In this document: one piece after another, positions 16,635 to 22,864 of the stretch
How positions within the stretch are numbered: position 1 is the stretch's first letter
Layout of the letters: each line of letters starts with the position of its first letter
Origin: Paludibacteraceae bacterium
GTDB lineage: Bacteria > Bacteroidota > Bacteroidia > Bacteroidales > Paludibacteraceae
DNA length: 22,864 nt
Direction of reading: 5' to 3'
Assembly (NCBI GenBank): GCA_024400275.1
Contig: JAKSMY010000033.1
Coordinates: forward strand, 1 to 22,864
The notes under the pieces: model-generated
Database searches by the model: none
Told to the model about the DNA's origin: nothing
The model's input: only the letters and a program-made list of their open reading frames with translations
Translations under genes and position numbers: made by a program

Positions 16635-17408
16635 ATGAAAAGACATCCTAACAATAGAAATTTTTGGAAACGATATAAGCAAGAGACGAAGCAAAACCAT
16701 CGTCCCAATATACAATATCGTTTCTTTGAACCATTTGTGGGTAAGCATTACACAGACGGTATCAACAAGAAGAGGATTCTCGTGCTTGCTTCTCGGATAT
16801 ATTGTGATAATGAATCATGTCCTTTCTTCTTCCATTGTACCAGCGTGTTGTTAAAACACTCTCTTCCGTATGAAAAGAAATGTCCTCGGCACAAATCTAC
16901 CGCCACAACCTTACGACAAGAGCCACAACGTGTTATTGAGAAAGGTTCTCACTTTCTTCGACAAATAGCAACATATATGAGTAACTACCTTGGCACAGAT
17001 GATTATAATGCCATTTGGCAAAGTTTGGCATTTACCTGCTATGCTCAGTTTATGTATCCTGCTACAAATGGCATTTATCCAGAGATGATAAGGACAGAGT
17101 TGTCTCAGGAAGATTTTAATGCATTTATTGAAGTTGTGCAAGAACTGCGACCTGATATAATTGTAGTTCGTGACAATGTAATTAGTACGCGTTTAATGGA
17201 GCAAAATGGTTACATACAGAGTATAGATGAACTCGCTAAAACTAATTATTATGTGTGTCATCTAAACATACCCGATATGGATTATCCAATTGCTGTGATT
17301 AGGTGTCCACCTTCTTTTGCAATAGACGAAAATGATGTACGTGAGTATATATTTGAGTATGATGTGGAGCATTTTGATCTTTATTTTATGCGTCTGCTAT
17401 CTAACTAG
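16635..17408 (+). CDS. Uracil-DNA-glycosylase-like protein (tentative)
   Basis: The 257-residue product resembles a Bacteroidota group of uracil-DNA-glycosylase-fold proteins that I recall as typically carrying a PFVG(x)nY, VLVLG-S-HYC, W..(I/L)AF.NY and PD-II-G order. Here FEPFVGKHYTDGI is at 31-43, ILVLASRIYC at 48-57, a Trp at 128 followed by SLAFTCYAQF, and LRPDIIVVRDNV at 171-182. The usual Gly and His of the first motif are replaced (ASRIYC), so enzyme activity is doubtful. Cys57, Cys62, Cys68 and Cys83 could bind a metal ion. The ATG directly follows the stop of the DnaB-like gene, so the two are translated together and may form a complex. The function is not known. Confidence 0.45.
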   Translation: MKRHPNNRNFWKRYKQETKQNHRPNIQYRFFEPFVGKHYTDGINKKRILVLASRIYCDNESCPFFFHCTSVLLKHSLPYEKKCPRHKSTATTLRQEPQRVIEKGSHFLRQIATYMSNYLGTDDYNAIWQSLAFTCYAQFMYPATNGIYPEMIRTELSQEDFNAFIEVVQELRPDIIVVRDNVISTRLMEQNGYIQSIDELAKTNYYVCHLNIPDMDYPIAVIRCPPSFAIDENDVREYIFEYDVEHFDLYFMRLLSN

Positions 17409-17418
17409 TAAAAACCCA

Positions 17419-17485
17419 AAATATCCGAGAAATAATGTCCCAACATTTGCAGGTATCAAAAATTATTTGTAATTTTGCAGTCGAA
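17419..17485. repeat. 67-bp direct repeat, left copy, with promoter
   Basis: This copy matches 18509-18575 at 66 of 67 positions, exactly 1090 bases away. The only difference is T17473 versus C18563, within the -7 box. It contains TTTG (17446-17449), a 20-base spacer and TAATTTTG (17470-17477), and so should start transcription near 17484, about 34 bases before the KilA-N gene. It is not an insertion-sequence end: no terminal inverted repeat or transposase is nearby. Confidence 0.9.
17446..17477 (+). promoter_or_regulatory. Promoter of the KilA-N gene (in left repeat)
   Basis: TTTG at 17446-17449 and TAATTTTG at 17470-17477 are 20 bases apart. This is the stronger match of the two repeat copies. 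Confidence 0.75.
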
Positions 17486-17517
17486 AACTAAATCTTCAAA
17501 CTTGGTAGTGATTTTAA

Positions 17518-18378
17518 ATGGCAGCAATGGATAAAATAAAGGTTGAGAATTCAGAGATTTCTGTTATTTCCGACCCAATAGTGGGAGATTATATCAGTCT
17601 GACAGACATGGCGCACAGCCAGATGCAAGAGCATATCATCTTTAAGTGGATGAGCCTAAAAAGTACGATTGAATATCTTGGCGAATGGGAGTTACTATAC
17701 AACCCGAATTTTAATTATACCGAATTCGGTACAATTAGAAATGAGGCAGGAAGTAATAATTTTGTACTTTCGACTAAGCAATGGATTGAGCGTACTGGAG
17801 CAATTGGTGTTGTGGCTAAGACAGGGCGCTATGGTGGCACGTATGCGCACAAGGACATTGCATACCATTTTGGTATGTGGATTAGTCCTCGCTTTCAACT
17901 GCTATTGGTAAAGCAATACCAAATTTTACAAGAAGAACGGCAACGAATTTTAGGTTGGACAGCAAAGCGAGAACTCAGCAAATTGAATTATCATATTCAC
18001 ACAGACGCTATCAAGGAGAATTTGATTCCGCAGGAGATTGACGCCAAACATCGCTCATGGATTTATGCAGAGGAAGCAGATGTCCTAAATGTGGCATTGT
18101 TTGGCATAACTGCCAAGGAGTGGCGCGAAACTCATCTTGATCAAAAGGGCAATATACGTGATTATGCGACAATCAATCAGTTGATTTGTTTAAGTAATAT
18201 GGAAAACCTAAACGCAGTATTTATTAACGATGGGATGGATCAGTCACAACGATTGCTAAAACTAAACGAGATTGCGATAAAGCAGATGACTGTGCTTGAG
18301 AATTTGGATAATAGTGTACTCTTTGAATCAGAGAAGGCTACTGCGCTTCCACCGAAGTTAGATTCAATTTCCGGATAG
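17518..18378 (+). CDS. KilA-N domain protein
   Basis: The 286-residue product has a KilA-N DNA-binding-type domain in residues 15-140. It begins with DYISLTDMAHSQ (24-35) and continues with a long middle (KSTIEYLGEWELLYNPNFN) and VLSTKQWIERTGAIGVVAKTG. It closes with GGTYAHKDIAYHFGMWISP (106-124) and FQLLLVKQYQIL. The C-terminal half is helical and mainly charged, with KEWRETHLDQKGNIRDYATI near 202-221. Such proteins are common on phages and mobile elements and are also found in Bacteroidota chromosomes; the role is often unknown. The ATG at 17518 is chosen over an in-frame ATG at 17527 because it follows the promoter in the left repeat. The gene sits alone between the two 67-bp repeats. Confidence 0.9.
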   Translation: MAAMDKIKVENSEISVISDPIVGDYISLTDMAHSQMQEHIIFKWMSLKSTIEYLGEWELLYNPNFNYTEFGTIRNEAGSNNFVLSTKQWIERTGAIGVVAKTGRYGGTYAHKDIAYHFGMWISPRFQLLLVKQYQILQEERQRILGWTAKRELSKLNYHIHTDAIKENLIPQEIDAKHRSWIYAEEADVLNVALFGITAKEWRETHLDQKGNIRDYATINQLICLSNMENLNAVFINDGMDQSQRLLKLNEIAIKQMTVLENLDNSVLFESEKATALPPKLDSISG

Positions 18379-18397
18379 TGTACCATTATCACATCCT

Positions 18398-18440
18398 TAC
18401 AAAATGGTGTCAATTCGTGCTGATTTGACACCGTTTTGTA
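18398..18440. promoter_or_regulatory. Inverted repeat copy 2 (operator and/or terminator)
   Basis: Arms of 16 bp at 18398-18413 and 18425-18440 match except for one position, with an 11-base spacer. The inner core, GTGTCAA-N11-TTGACAC at 18407-18431, equals copy 1 at 15924-15948. The right half of both copies reads TTTGACACCRYTTT. The core ends 51 bases before the -7 box at 18482, the same distance as in copy 1. As RNA it would form a hairpin 19 bases after the KilA-N stop, followed by AT-rich sequence but no real T-run, so it could also serve as a weak terminator. Confidence 0.6.
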
Positions 18441-18458
18441 TTATATATATCCATTTTC

Positions 18459-18489
18459 TTGCACATATTCCCAAAATGTTTTACCTTTG
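18459..18489 (+). promoter_or_regulatory. First promoter of the envelope operon region
   Basis: TTG at 18459-18461 is followed after 20 bases by TACCTTTG at 18482-18489. It lies downstream of the inverted repeat and 47 bases ahead of the promoter in the right repeat, giving a tandem pair. Confidence 0.65.
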
Positions 18490-18508
18490 TACCATAATAT
18501 AACAAACC

Positions 18509-18575
18509 AAATATCCGAGAAATAATGTCCCAACATTTGCAGGTATCAAAAATTATTTGTAACTTTGCAGTCGAA
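18509..18575. repeat. 67-bp direct repeat, right copy, with promoter
   Basis: Near-identical copy of 17419-17485. Its promoter reads TTTG (18536-18539) and TAACTTTG (18560-18567), pointing to a start near 18574 at the foot of the structured leader. The sequences before and after the two copies are unrelated. Confidence 0.9.
18536..18567 (+). promoter_or_regulatory. Second promoter of the envelope operon (in right repeat)
   Basis: TTTG and TAACTTTG are 20 bases apart, as in the left copy. The single C in the -7 box still fits TAnnTTTG. Confidence 0.7.
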
Positions 18576-18597
18576 TTTCGGAGAGAAACCCGAAATC

Positions 18598-18818
18598 CGC
18601 AAAGAAAGCGTGTCTTTTGCTTACCCTCACAGGGGAAATCTGGAAAATTTCAACAACTAAAAGAGGAGATAGTAAATCAATGCTCTCGGCTTGTATATGT
18701 TACGTCTTTTGTATCGTATACTCGCGTGGGGTGTTATTTCTCTTTTGTTTCTTTTAGTGGTATTCTAGAGCCAACCTGTGGACGAATTAGAAATGATTCT
18801 CCACGTTTTCTTATTGTG
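18598..18818 (+). ncRNA. Candidate structured leader or small RNA
   Basis: Four complementary pairs are nested in order. They are 18598-18612 with 18802-18818 (15 bp with a 2-base bulge and two G-U), TCTGGAA (18639-18645) with TTCTAGA (18763-18769), and CTAAAAG (18657-18663) with CTTTTAG (18751-18757). The innermost is a hairpin, GTATATG (18693-18699) with CGTATAC (18715-18721). Together they make a rod about 220 bases long. A small hairpin ATTTCGG/CCGAAAT (18575-18596) precedes it, and a promoter lies just upstream. A regulated 5' leader of the lipoprotein operon or a free 6S-like RNA are both possible. I cannot match it to a named family. Confidence 0.4.
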
Positions 18819-18858
18819 TGATATGAAAATATAAATAATAACACAAAAATTAAATACG

Positions 18859-19872
18859 ATGAGAAGTAAAATTATCTTTTTTTTGAGCGCCGCAATTGCT
18901 ATGAGTTCTTGTGGTGGAGGTCTTGGAGGAAGTAAAAAACTTTCTGACTATGGGAATGCCACAGAGGAGGCTGATAACACGGTTGTTAATGTTATTGAGC
19001 AATCAAAGCCAACGATTATGGTATTACCAGGGGACAACCTATTACAACATTATTCCGCACTTTCAGCAGTAACGAAGAATGGAGCTACATATGTTACCCG
19101 AGATTATTCAAAGTATTTTTTATCGAACCCAAATAATAAGATAGCGATTTCTGCTCTCCAAAACGAATTTGTACAATTGGGCTATCCTTTAACAGATTTG
19201 GAACAAACCTTAAAGTCGTTGAATAAGAGAGAGGCCACTTCTATGGCAGATAATGTAGAACAGGATGCGAAAACCCTACTGTTACAAACTGCTTCTCCTG
19301 ATATTATCTTGGAATTGGATTACGATTTCAAAATGGATGCACTTGACCCAAACTTTAGAAAAAAATTGCAGTATACAATTACGGCATTTGATTCGTACAC
19401 AAATAAGGCATTTTCCTCCCAAACTGTTTCTGACGCAAAAGGAACTGATTTTAATGAGGTATTTTCCAAATCTATTCATTCCAGCATGAAATCGTTGTCA
19501 TCAGAGATTAATGATTATTTCAAAGATATTGTAACTCATGGTCGAGAAATTACTGTCCGAGTAACTATTCTGAAAGGTGCAAACATTAATCTTTCTGATG
19601 AGAGTATCAGTGGCGATACGTATGCTGATTGGATTATGGACTATATGGATATTCACACAAAGAAAGGCACGTATAAATTGCAGAATAACACAAATTATGA
19701 ACTATATTTCACAGAAGTTCGTATACCAACAACTCGTGCCAATGGTACTCAATATAATGCTTACAACTGGGCACGTGATTTTATGAAGGAATTCAAATCT
19801 GATTGTGGTGTAAAGTGCTCAAACAAGGCACAAGGTTTAGGAGATGTTCATATCATAATTAAAGGTTTATAA
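18859..19872 (+). CDS. Lipoprotein, possibly DUF6175 family
   Basis: The 337-residue product has a signal ending in MSSC (Cys18) followed by a Gly-rich tether (GGGLGGSKK). The mature region starts with KPTIMVLPGDNLLQH and continues with an alpha/beta region containing ASPDIILELDY and YTITAFDSYTNKAF. It ends in YNWARDFMKEFKSDCGVKC and VHIIIKGL. The KPTIMV(L/V)P start and overall layout recall the Bacteroidota DUF6175 lipoproteins, whose role is unknown. No TAnnTTTG box lies close to the start, so expression depends on the promoters 290-375 bases upstream. The next gene's ATG shares the last base of its stop codon. Confidence 0.75.
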   Translation: MRSKIIFFLSAAIAMSSCGGGLGGSKKLSDYGNATEEADNTVVNVIEQSKPTIMVLPGDNLLQHYSALSAVTKNGATYVTRDYSKYFLSNPNNKIAISALQNEFVQLGYPLTDLEQTLKSLNKREATSMADNVEQDAKTLLLQTASPDIILELDYDFKMDALDPNFRKKLQYTITAFDSYTNKAFSSQTVSDAKGTDFNEVFSKSIHSSMKSLSSEINDYFKDIVTHGREITVRVTILKGANINLSDESISGDTYADWIMDYMDIHTKKGTYKLQNNTNYELYFTEVRIPTTRANGTQYNAYNWARDFMKEFKSDCGVKCSNKAQGLGDVHIIIKGL

Positions 19873-21020
19873 TGATGAAAAAGTATGTTATTATTCCCCT
19901 TATGGGGCTTGTCCTATTGTTATCGGCTTGCAACAAATCCCAACCTGCCGGTAAAGCGTATAATCCGAGTACAATGAAGTCTTCGCTTTCTGCGGAGAGC
20001 AAACAACTTGCGATTGCAAAGAAAAGAGCAGAAGCCAATGGATTGTTAGATTCAACGAATTATTATCATGCAGTCAAACTTAATATTATGGTACCTGGCC
20101 CAAACGAAAATTTTCCGGAAGAGGCTGCTCTATCTTTGGCCTCACGTCTGCTTCGAGCAACTGCCGCAAATGGAATTGCCGGATATGGAGGAAATCCAGC
20201 ATTTGCTTTGGTCGCTTTTGTATCACCGATACAGTCTGGAGTGACAAATACGGTTCCAGAAAAGCAATACACTAAGTACAATGTCAACTTATCTGTTCTT
20301 AATGCTATATCGGGAGATGTATTTGGTTCGTCTGTGCAAGAGGTTATGGGTGTCGGTGCCTCTGATGAGTTAGCATGTATCAACGCTATGCAGGCTGTTG
20401 CAACGAATAATAGTTTGCAAACTATGCTCCACACGTCTTCTGCAAAAATCATCTCATGGTATGAGTCTCATGTGTCCTCTTTGCAAGCACAGGTCAATAA
20501 TTATATGCGTCTAGGCGAATATGATAAAGCGTATGCACTCTTGTCATCCATTCCTCAAGAAGCGACTCAATGCTTTGCTTATGCACAAAAAAATATTGAA
20601 GGAGTACAAGAGAAGTATTTTATACAACTCAGTTCCGAATACTATCATCGTTTGTTGGGAGCTATTGCAGTGGATGATGAGACGTATAACCCAGAGACGG
20701 GAGCACTAATGGCAATGATACCAACCAATGCTCCTGACTACGAAACAGCTCGAAAGGCCTATGCTGAGTATGTTTCTGGTATTGCCGAGATAGCATCTGC
20801 ACGTCGAGCACATGAGATGTTTTTGGAAGAAGAGAGTCTTGCGATTGAAAAACTCCGCGTTGAGAGTGAAATGAAAGCAAATGAAGCGTTGCTGACACAG
20901 GCTCAGGCCGAGGTTGCTGCCAACTCTCCGGAAAATAAACGAACAGAGATGGTCGGCAATAGTATTGTATCGATTGCAACATTTGGTATCGAAAAATTAA
21001 TTGGTTTATTATTTTTATAA
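19872..21020 (+). CDS. Envelope lipoprotein with C-terminal coiled coil
   Basis: The 382-residue product has a lipobox LSAC (Cys20). The segment FPEEAALSLASRLLRATAANGIAG and VSVLNAI-like strands (NVNLSVLNAISGDVFG) resemble the N-terminal region of CsgG/LPP20-type envelope lipoproteins, but the match is weak. A charged helix (about 305-350, ARRAHEMFLEEESLAIEKL and onward) should form a coiled coil. The C-terminus is a short hydrophobic segment, IVSIATFGIEKLIGLLFL. The start overlaps the previous stop (TAATG), which suggests coupled translation. The three genes probably build one envelope complex; what it does is unknown. Confidence 0.75.
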   Translation: MMKKYVIIPLMGLVLLLSACNKSQPAGKAYNPSTMKSSLSAESKQLAIAKKRAEANGLLDSTNYYHAVKLNIMVPGPNENFPEEAALSLASRLLRATAANGIAGYGGNPAFALVAFVSPIQSGVTNTVPEKQYTKYNVNLSVLNAISGDVFGSSVQEVMGVGASDELACINAMQAVATNNSLQTMLHTSSAKIISWYESHVSSLQAQVNNYMRLGEYDKAYALLSSIPQEATQCFAYAQKNIEGVQEKYFIQLSSEYYHRLLGAIAVDDETYNPETGALMAMIPTNAPDYETARKAYAEYVSGIAEIASARRAHEMFLEEESLAIEKLRVESEMKANEALLTQAQAEVAANSPENKRTEMVGNSIVSIATFGIEKLIGLLFL

Positions 21021-21028
21021 TTACTACT

Positions 21029-21724
21029 ATGGGATTTTGGGAAGAATATTACAAAAATAAAGAGATTGAACGTCAAAGAAGAGATAAAAGACGGCAAAAA
21101 ACAAAATATATTCGGTATGCGATTATATTACTAATTCTTGTCTCCGTTATCAACTCTTACTATTCAAAATATAAAGACTATTCTGAAGATGTTGTCTCTG
21201 CAATTAACAAACATGACTATTCAAAGGCTCATAAAAAATTAGAGAAACAGTTACAGACCATACAAAACCGTGGAGGAATAAATATGGATGAACGAATTGA
21301 GGAACTCTATGAACCATATGCGGTCAAACTTTTTACTGCTGAATTAAATTATTTGATGGTAGACGATAGTAGAGAAAATGTAGATCGCGTTATTATGCTC
21401 TTAGGGGACTTTCGTACTTTCGGGACACCTGTTGTTGGAGTTACAGACATTAAAAGTGTAAAAAAAGGGAATGAGCGTTATATGCGCTCTGTAGCGAGAT
21501 TTAACACGCTCTTGGATAATGTACTGGCTCGATCTATCGCATTGCACAATCAGTATCTGGCGGATAATATTTTGCCAATGTACAAAGCGAATCTAAGAAA
21601 GACTTTGCATGATAGTCATGTGTTTTCGGCAGACGAACATAGTTATGAGTTTACTGATGAAGCAAAGATGAATGCAGAGATTGTATATCAAAAGGCCGTT
21701 AAGGAAAAAAGATTTGTAAAATAA
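21029..21724 (+). CDS. Single-pass membrane-anchored protein of unknown function
   Basis: The 231-residue product has a strongly basic N-terminus (KEIERQRRDKRRQKTK), one membrane segment at about residues 27-46, and a helical domain of about 185 residues. The positive N-terminus should stay inside, placing the domain in the periplasm together with the two lipoproteins upstream. Segments such as VVSAINKHDYSKAHKKLEKQ look like a TPR-type helix pair, but no repeat series can be shown. It begins 8 bases after the preceding stop. Confidence 0.75.
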   Translation: MGFWEEYYKNKEIERQRRDKRRQKTKYIRYAIILLILVSVINSYYSKYKDYSEDVVSAINKHDYSKAHKKLEKQLQTIQNRGGINMDERIEELYEPYAVKLFTAELNYLMVDDSRENVDRVIMLLGDFRTFGTPVVGVTDIKSVKKGNERYMRSVARFNTLLDNVLARSIALHNQYLADNILPMYKANLRKTLHDSHVFSADEHSYEFTDEAKMNAEIVYQKAVKEKRFVK

Positions 21725-22006
21725 TAGTGTAGAACTTTATTATAAGTTGGTCAAATACTTACAATTTCCAAAAGAAAATATTGGACCAATTATTGCCCAA
21801 GTTATTCGAAATAGCTTCAATCCTTGTGTCGGCATCCCCCAATAATCGCATCTATCCCCTCTGCTCCGATAGGAGTTGCACCTTATATAATTTCCAAAAA
21901 ATCGCCTATCTATGTAATTATTACAACAAAACAACTTATTGGTAATGGTGGTATTTTGTGCACTATTATGATGATAAACAGGTTGATTTGTTACAAAAAT
22001 ACCATT

Positions 22007-22033
22007 AAAAGGTGAAAAAACACCACCTTTTTT
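22007..22033 (+). terminator. Hairpin with T-run
   Basis: AAAAGGTG (22007-22014) pairs with CACCTTTT (22024-22031) around a 9-base loop, ending in a run of six T. It lies 280 bases after the envelope operon and 34 bases before the next -7 box, and probably isolates the two transcription units. Confidence 0.6.
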
Positions 22034-22042
22034 GTGTATTTC

Positions 22043-22074
22043 TTGCATATATCATTTGTTTTTTTGTACTTTTG
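22043..22074 (+). promoter_or_regulatory. Promoter of the 52-residue gene
   Basis: TTG at 22043-22045 and TACTTTTG at 22067-22074 are 21 bases apart. The transcript would start near 22081 and carry a perfect GGTAGCC-ATT-GGCTACC hairpin (22086-22102) in its leader. Confidence 0.7.
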
Positions 22075-22124
22075 CACACGAAAAAGGTAGCCATTGGCTA
22101 CCATAATTGAATAAGTTTAAGTAT

Positions 22125-22283
22125 ATGGCACGGAAATTGACTGTTGAAGAGGTGTTTGCTCAGTGGCAAAACCTACAACCAATCTCGGAGCGAAAGCAAC
22201 AACTGGCATCTATGGTTCGAAAAGGATATATTCAGCGTACTGATACTGGTGAATGGCATGTGCTTGCCGTAAACGCGTTATAA
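22125..22283 (+). CDS. 52-residue protein, possible winged-helix
   Basis: A short gene with an ATG at 22125, a promoter 50 bases upstream and a clean stop. The product starts MARKLTVEEVFAQWQNL and continues with two charged segments, SERKQQLASMVRKGYIQRTD and GEWHVL. The order of helix, helix and GYI-xxT-x-GEW(H)VL hairpin is what a small winged-helix looks like. No function can be assigned. Its leader hairpin may regulate translation or mRNA life. Confidence 0.6.
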   Translation: MARKLTVEEVFAQWQNLQPISERKQQLASMVRKGYIQRTDTGEWHVLAVNAL

Positions 22284-22445
22284 GATTTGTCTTCTTTTAG
22301 TCCAACTTCTTCGGGAACTAACCCTTTTTGACGCGCTCTCGTTCTACCTGCATGCAACATAACATCAACATAACATCTCTGTACCGTCTACCTATCTTTT
22401 ACTAATCATCTTTTCCCCCTCGTTGTTGGCTATTTTTGCCATCAT

Positions 22446-22579
22446 TAGGTCTCTGTTTGTGTAACGAAAGTGCAATTGCATTTTGCACTTTCGTTGTTAA
22501 CTTATTGATTTTTAACGCGCTATATGGAAAATGCAAAAATGCAATTGCACTTTTGCATTTTTATGTTCAAACAGACCTA
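22446..22579. repeat. Nested inverted-repeat element of about 134 bp
   Basis: Outer arms TAGGTCT-(CT)-GTTTG (22446-22459) and CAAACAGACCTA (22568-22579) match except for a 2-base insertion. Inside lies a perfect 13-bp stem, 22463-22475 with 22483-22495 (AACGAAAGTGCAA). A 34-bp palindrome follows at 22528-22561, with one mismatched pair and centre TGCAATTGCA. Both inner palindromes share TGCAATTGCA and a following TTTTGCA. A smaller GTTAA/TTAAC pair lies between them. Confidence 0.75.
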
Positions 22580-22782
22580 CGCAAATTTTCGTGAAAATAA
22601 CAAATAATTGCCATCAAATTTGTGAGATTGAAAAAATATATTCTATTTGTTATTTTGACTGCAATGATTTGGCAGTTTTAGGCACTACCTTTGCAGAAAA
22701 TTTCAGAAACATTTATTATTTATTATTCACTCATCAATCAAAAAAAATGATGTGATTTTTTCGATATTTGAACAAAAAGTTG

Positions 22783-22790
22783 TATCTTTG
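22783..22790 (+). promoter_or_regulatory. Probable -7 box of the last gene
   Basis: TATCTTTG lies 19 bases before the ATG at 22810. The -33 element is weak: only a T-run at about 22755-22760, without TTG at the right spacing. Confidence 0.5.
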
Positions 22791-22809
22791 CAGCATAATT
22801 CAAAAAAGT

Positions 22810-22864
22810 ATGGCAAAACTTAATTCCGCATTATTATTTAGGTGTTATATCTGGTTGGCAGATA
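22810..22864 (+). CDS. Start of a probable WYL-domain regulator (cut by window end)
   Basis: Only 18 codons are present: MAKLNSALLFRCYIWLAD. The RYIWLxDTI-like start is what I recall from Bacteroidota WYL-domain transcriptional regulators, which begin with a helix-turn-helix segment. The piece is too short to be certain. Confidence 0.4.
   Translation, partial: MAKLNSALLFRCYIWLAD

Larger units (their letters stand above)
18379..18858 (+). other. Gene-free regulatory stretch between KilA-N and the envelope operon
   Basis: These 480 bases hold, in order, the long inverted repeat 18398-18440, the promoter 18459-18489, the right 67-bp repeat with a second promoter, and a leader that can fold into a rod (18598-18818). 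An open frame of 98 codons at 18525-18821 starts inside the repeat but has no protein-like features, so it is not called a gene. Confidence 0.7.
21725..22124. other. Gene-free stretch after the envelope operon
   Basis: About 280 bases without a convincing gene are followed by a hairpin and a promoter. The open frame 21740-22048 on the minus strand (102 codons) has a codon pattern and composition unlike its neighbours. Another minus frame near 21830-21895 reads GATPIGAEGIDAIIGG before a stop, which could be a decayed coding fragment. Confidence 0.5.
22284..22809. other. Gene-free stretch with nested palindromes
   Basis: No convincing gene lies in these 526 bases. They hold an 11-bp tandem pair (CAACATAACAT at 22355 and 22366), the palindrome cluster 22446-22579, and a promoter at the right end. 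A 74-codon frame at 22531-22755 starts inside a palindrome and is not called a gene. Confidence 0.7.

Noticed and set aside
17518..18378. Prophage remnant
   Set aside because: KilA-N alone is not enough. No structural, integrase or lysis genes are found nearby.
17419..18575. Insertion sequence or transposon
   Set aside because: The flanks are long direct repeats with promoters, and the only gene inside is KilA-N. There are no terminal inverted repeats or transposase.
18525..18821. 98-codon open frame beginning in the right 67-bp repeat
   Set aside because: It starts inside promoter sequence, has no domain-like pattern, and the DNA shows nested pairing better explained as RNA.
21740..22048. 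102-codon minus-strand open frame
   Set aside because: No promoter, and unusual composition that runs through the hairpin terminator. At best it is decayed coding DNA.
22531..22755. 74-codon open frame
   Set aside because: It starts inside the 34-bp palindrome, has no promoter at a fitting distance, and is of low-complexity composition.

Overview
This window looks like chromosomal DNA of a member of the Bacteroidales (Bacteroidota). The evidence is the recurrent promoter form TTTG/TTG, about 20 bases, then TAnnTTTG. The rest is an ileS of the eukaryote-like type, several short-signal lipoproteins, tRNA-Glu next to rpsT, and a succinyl-CoA:acetate CoA-transferase. No genus can be named safely.

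Positions 1-14,500 are mostly housekeeping. A plus-strand run holds ileS, a small lipoprotein, a large AsmA-like envelope protein and an M3-family Dcp-type lipoprotein peptidase, joined by gaps of 1-2 bases. It ends at a short membrane ORF whose 3' end overlaps thiD. On the minus strand, an outer-membrane beta-barrel gene is followed by a TPP riboswitch and the thiamine salvage genes thiM, thiE and thiD. A tRNA-Glu/rpsT unit with a strong terminator comes next, then the CoA-transferase with its own terminator.

From about 14,500 to the right end the DNA is visibly richer in A+T and its genes are less familiar, as in an accessory region. A protein of unknown function (minus strand) diverges from a two-gene unit: a degenerate DnaB/RecA-fold protein without a Walker A motif and a uracil-DNA-glycosylase-like protein. 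A KilA-N gene lies between two 67-bp direct repeats, each carrying a promoter. After the second repeat comes a 280-base non-coding leader that can fold into a long rod, then a three-gene envelope operon (two lipoproteins and a membrane-anchored protein). The right end holds a 52-residue gene, a 526-base gene-free stretch with nested palindromes, and the start of a probable WYL-type regulator.

The most striking regulatory signal is the inverted repeat GTGTCAA-N11-TTGACAC. It occurs twice: midway between the divergent promoters at 15,872 and 15,999, and upstream of the promoter at 18,482. In all three pairings its edge lies 51-52 bases from the -7 box. It may tie the unknown protein, the DnaB-like/UDG-like pair and the envelope operon into one regulon.
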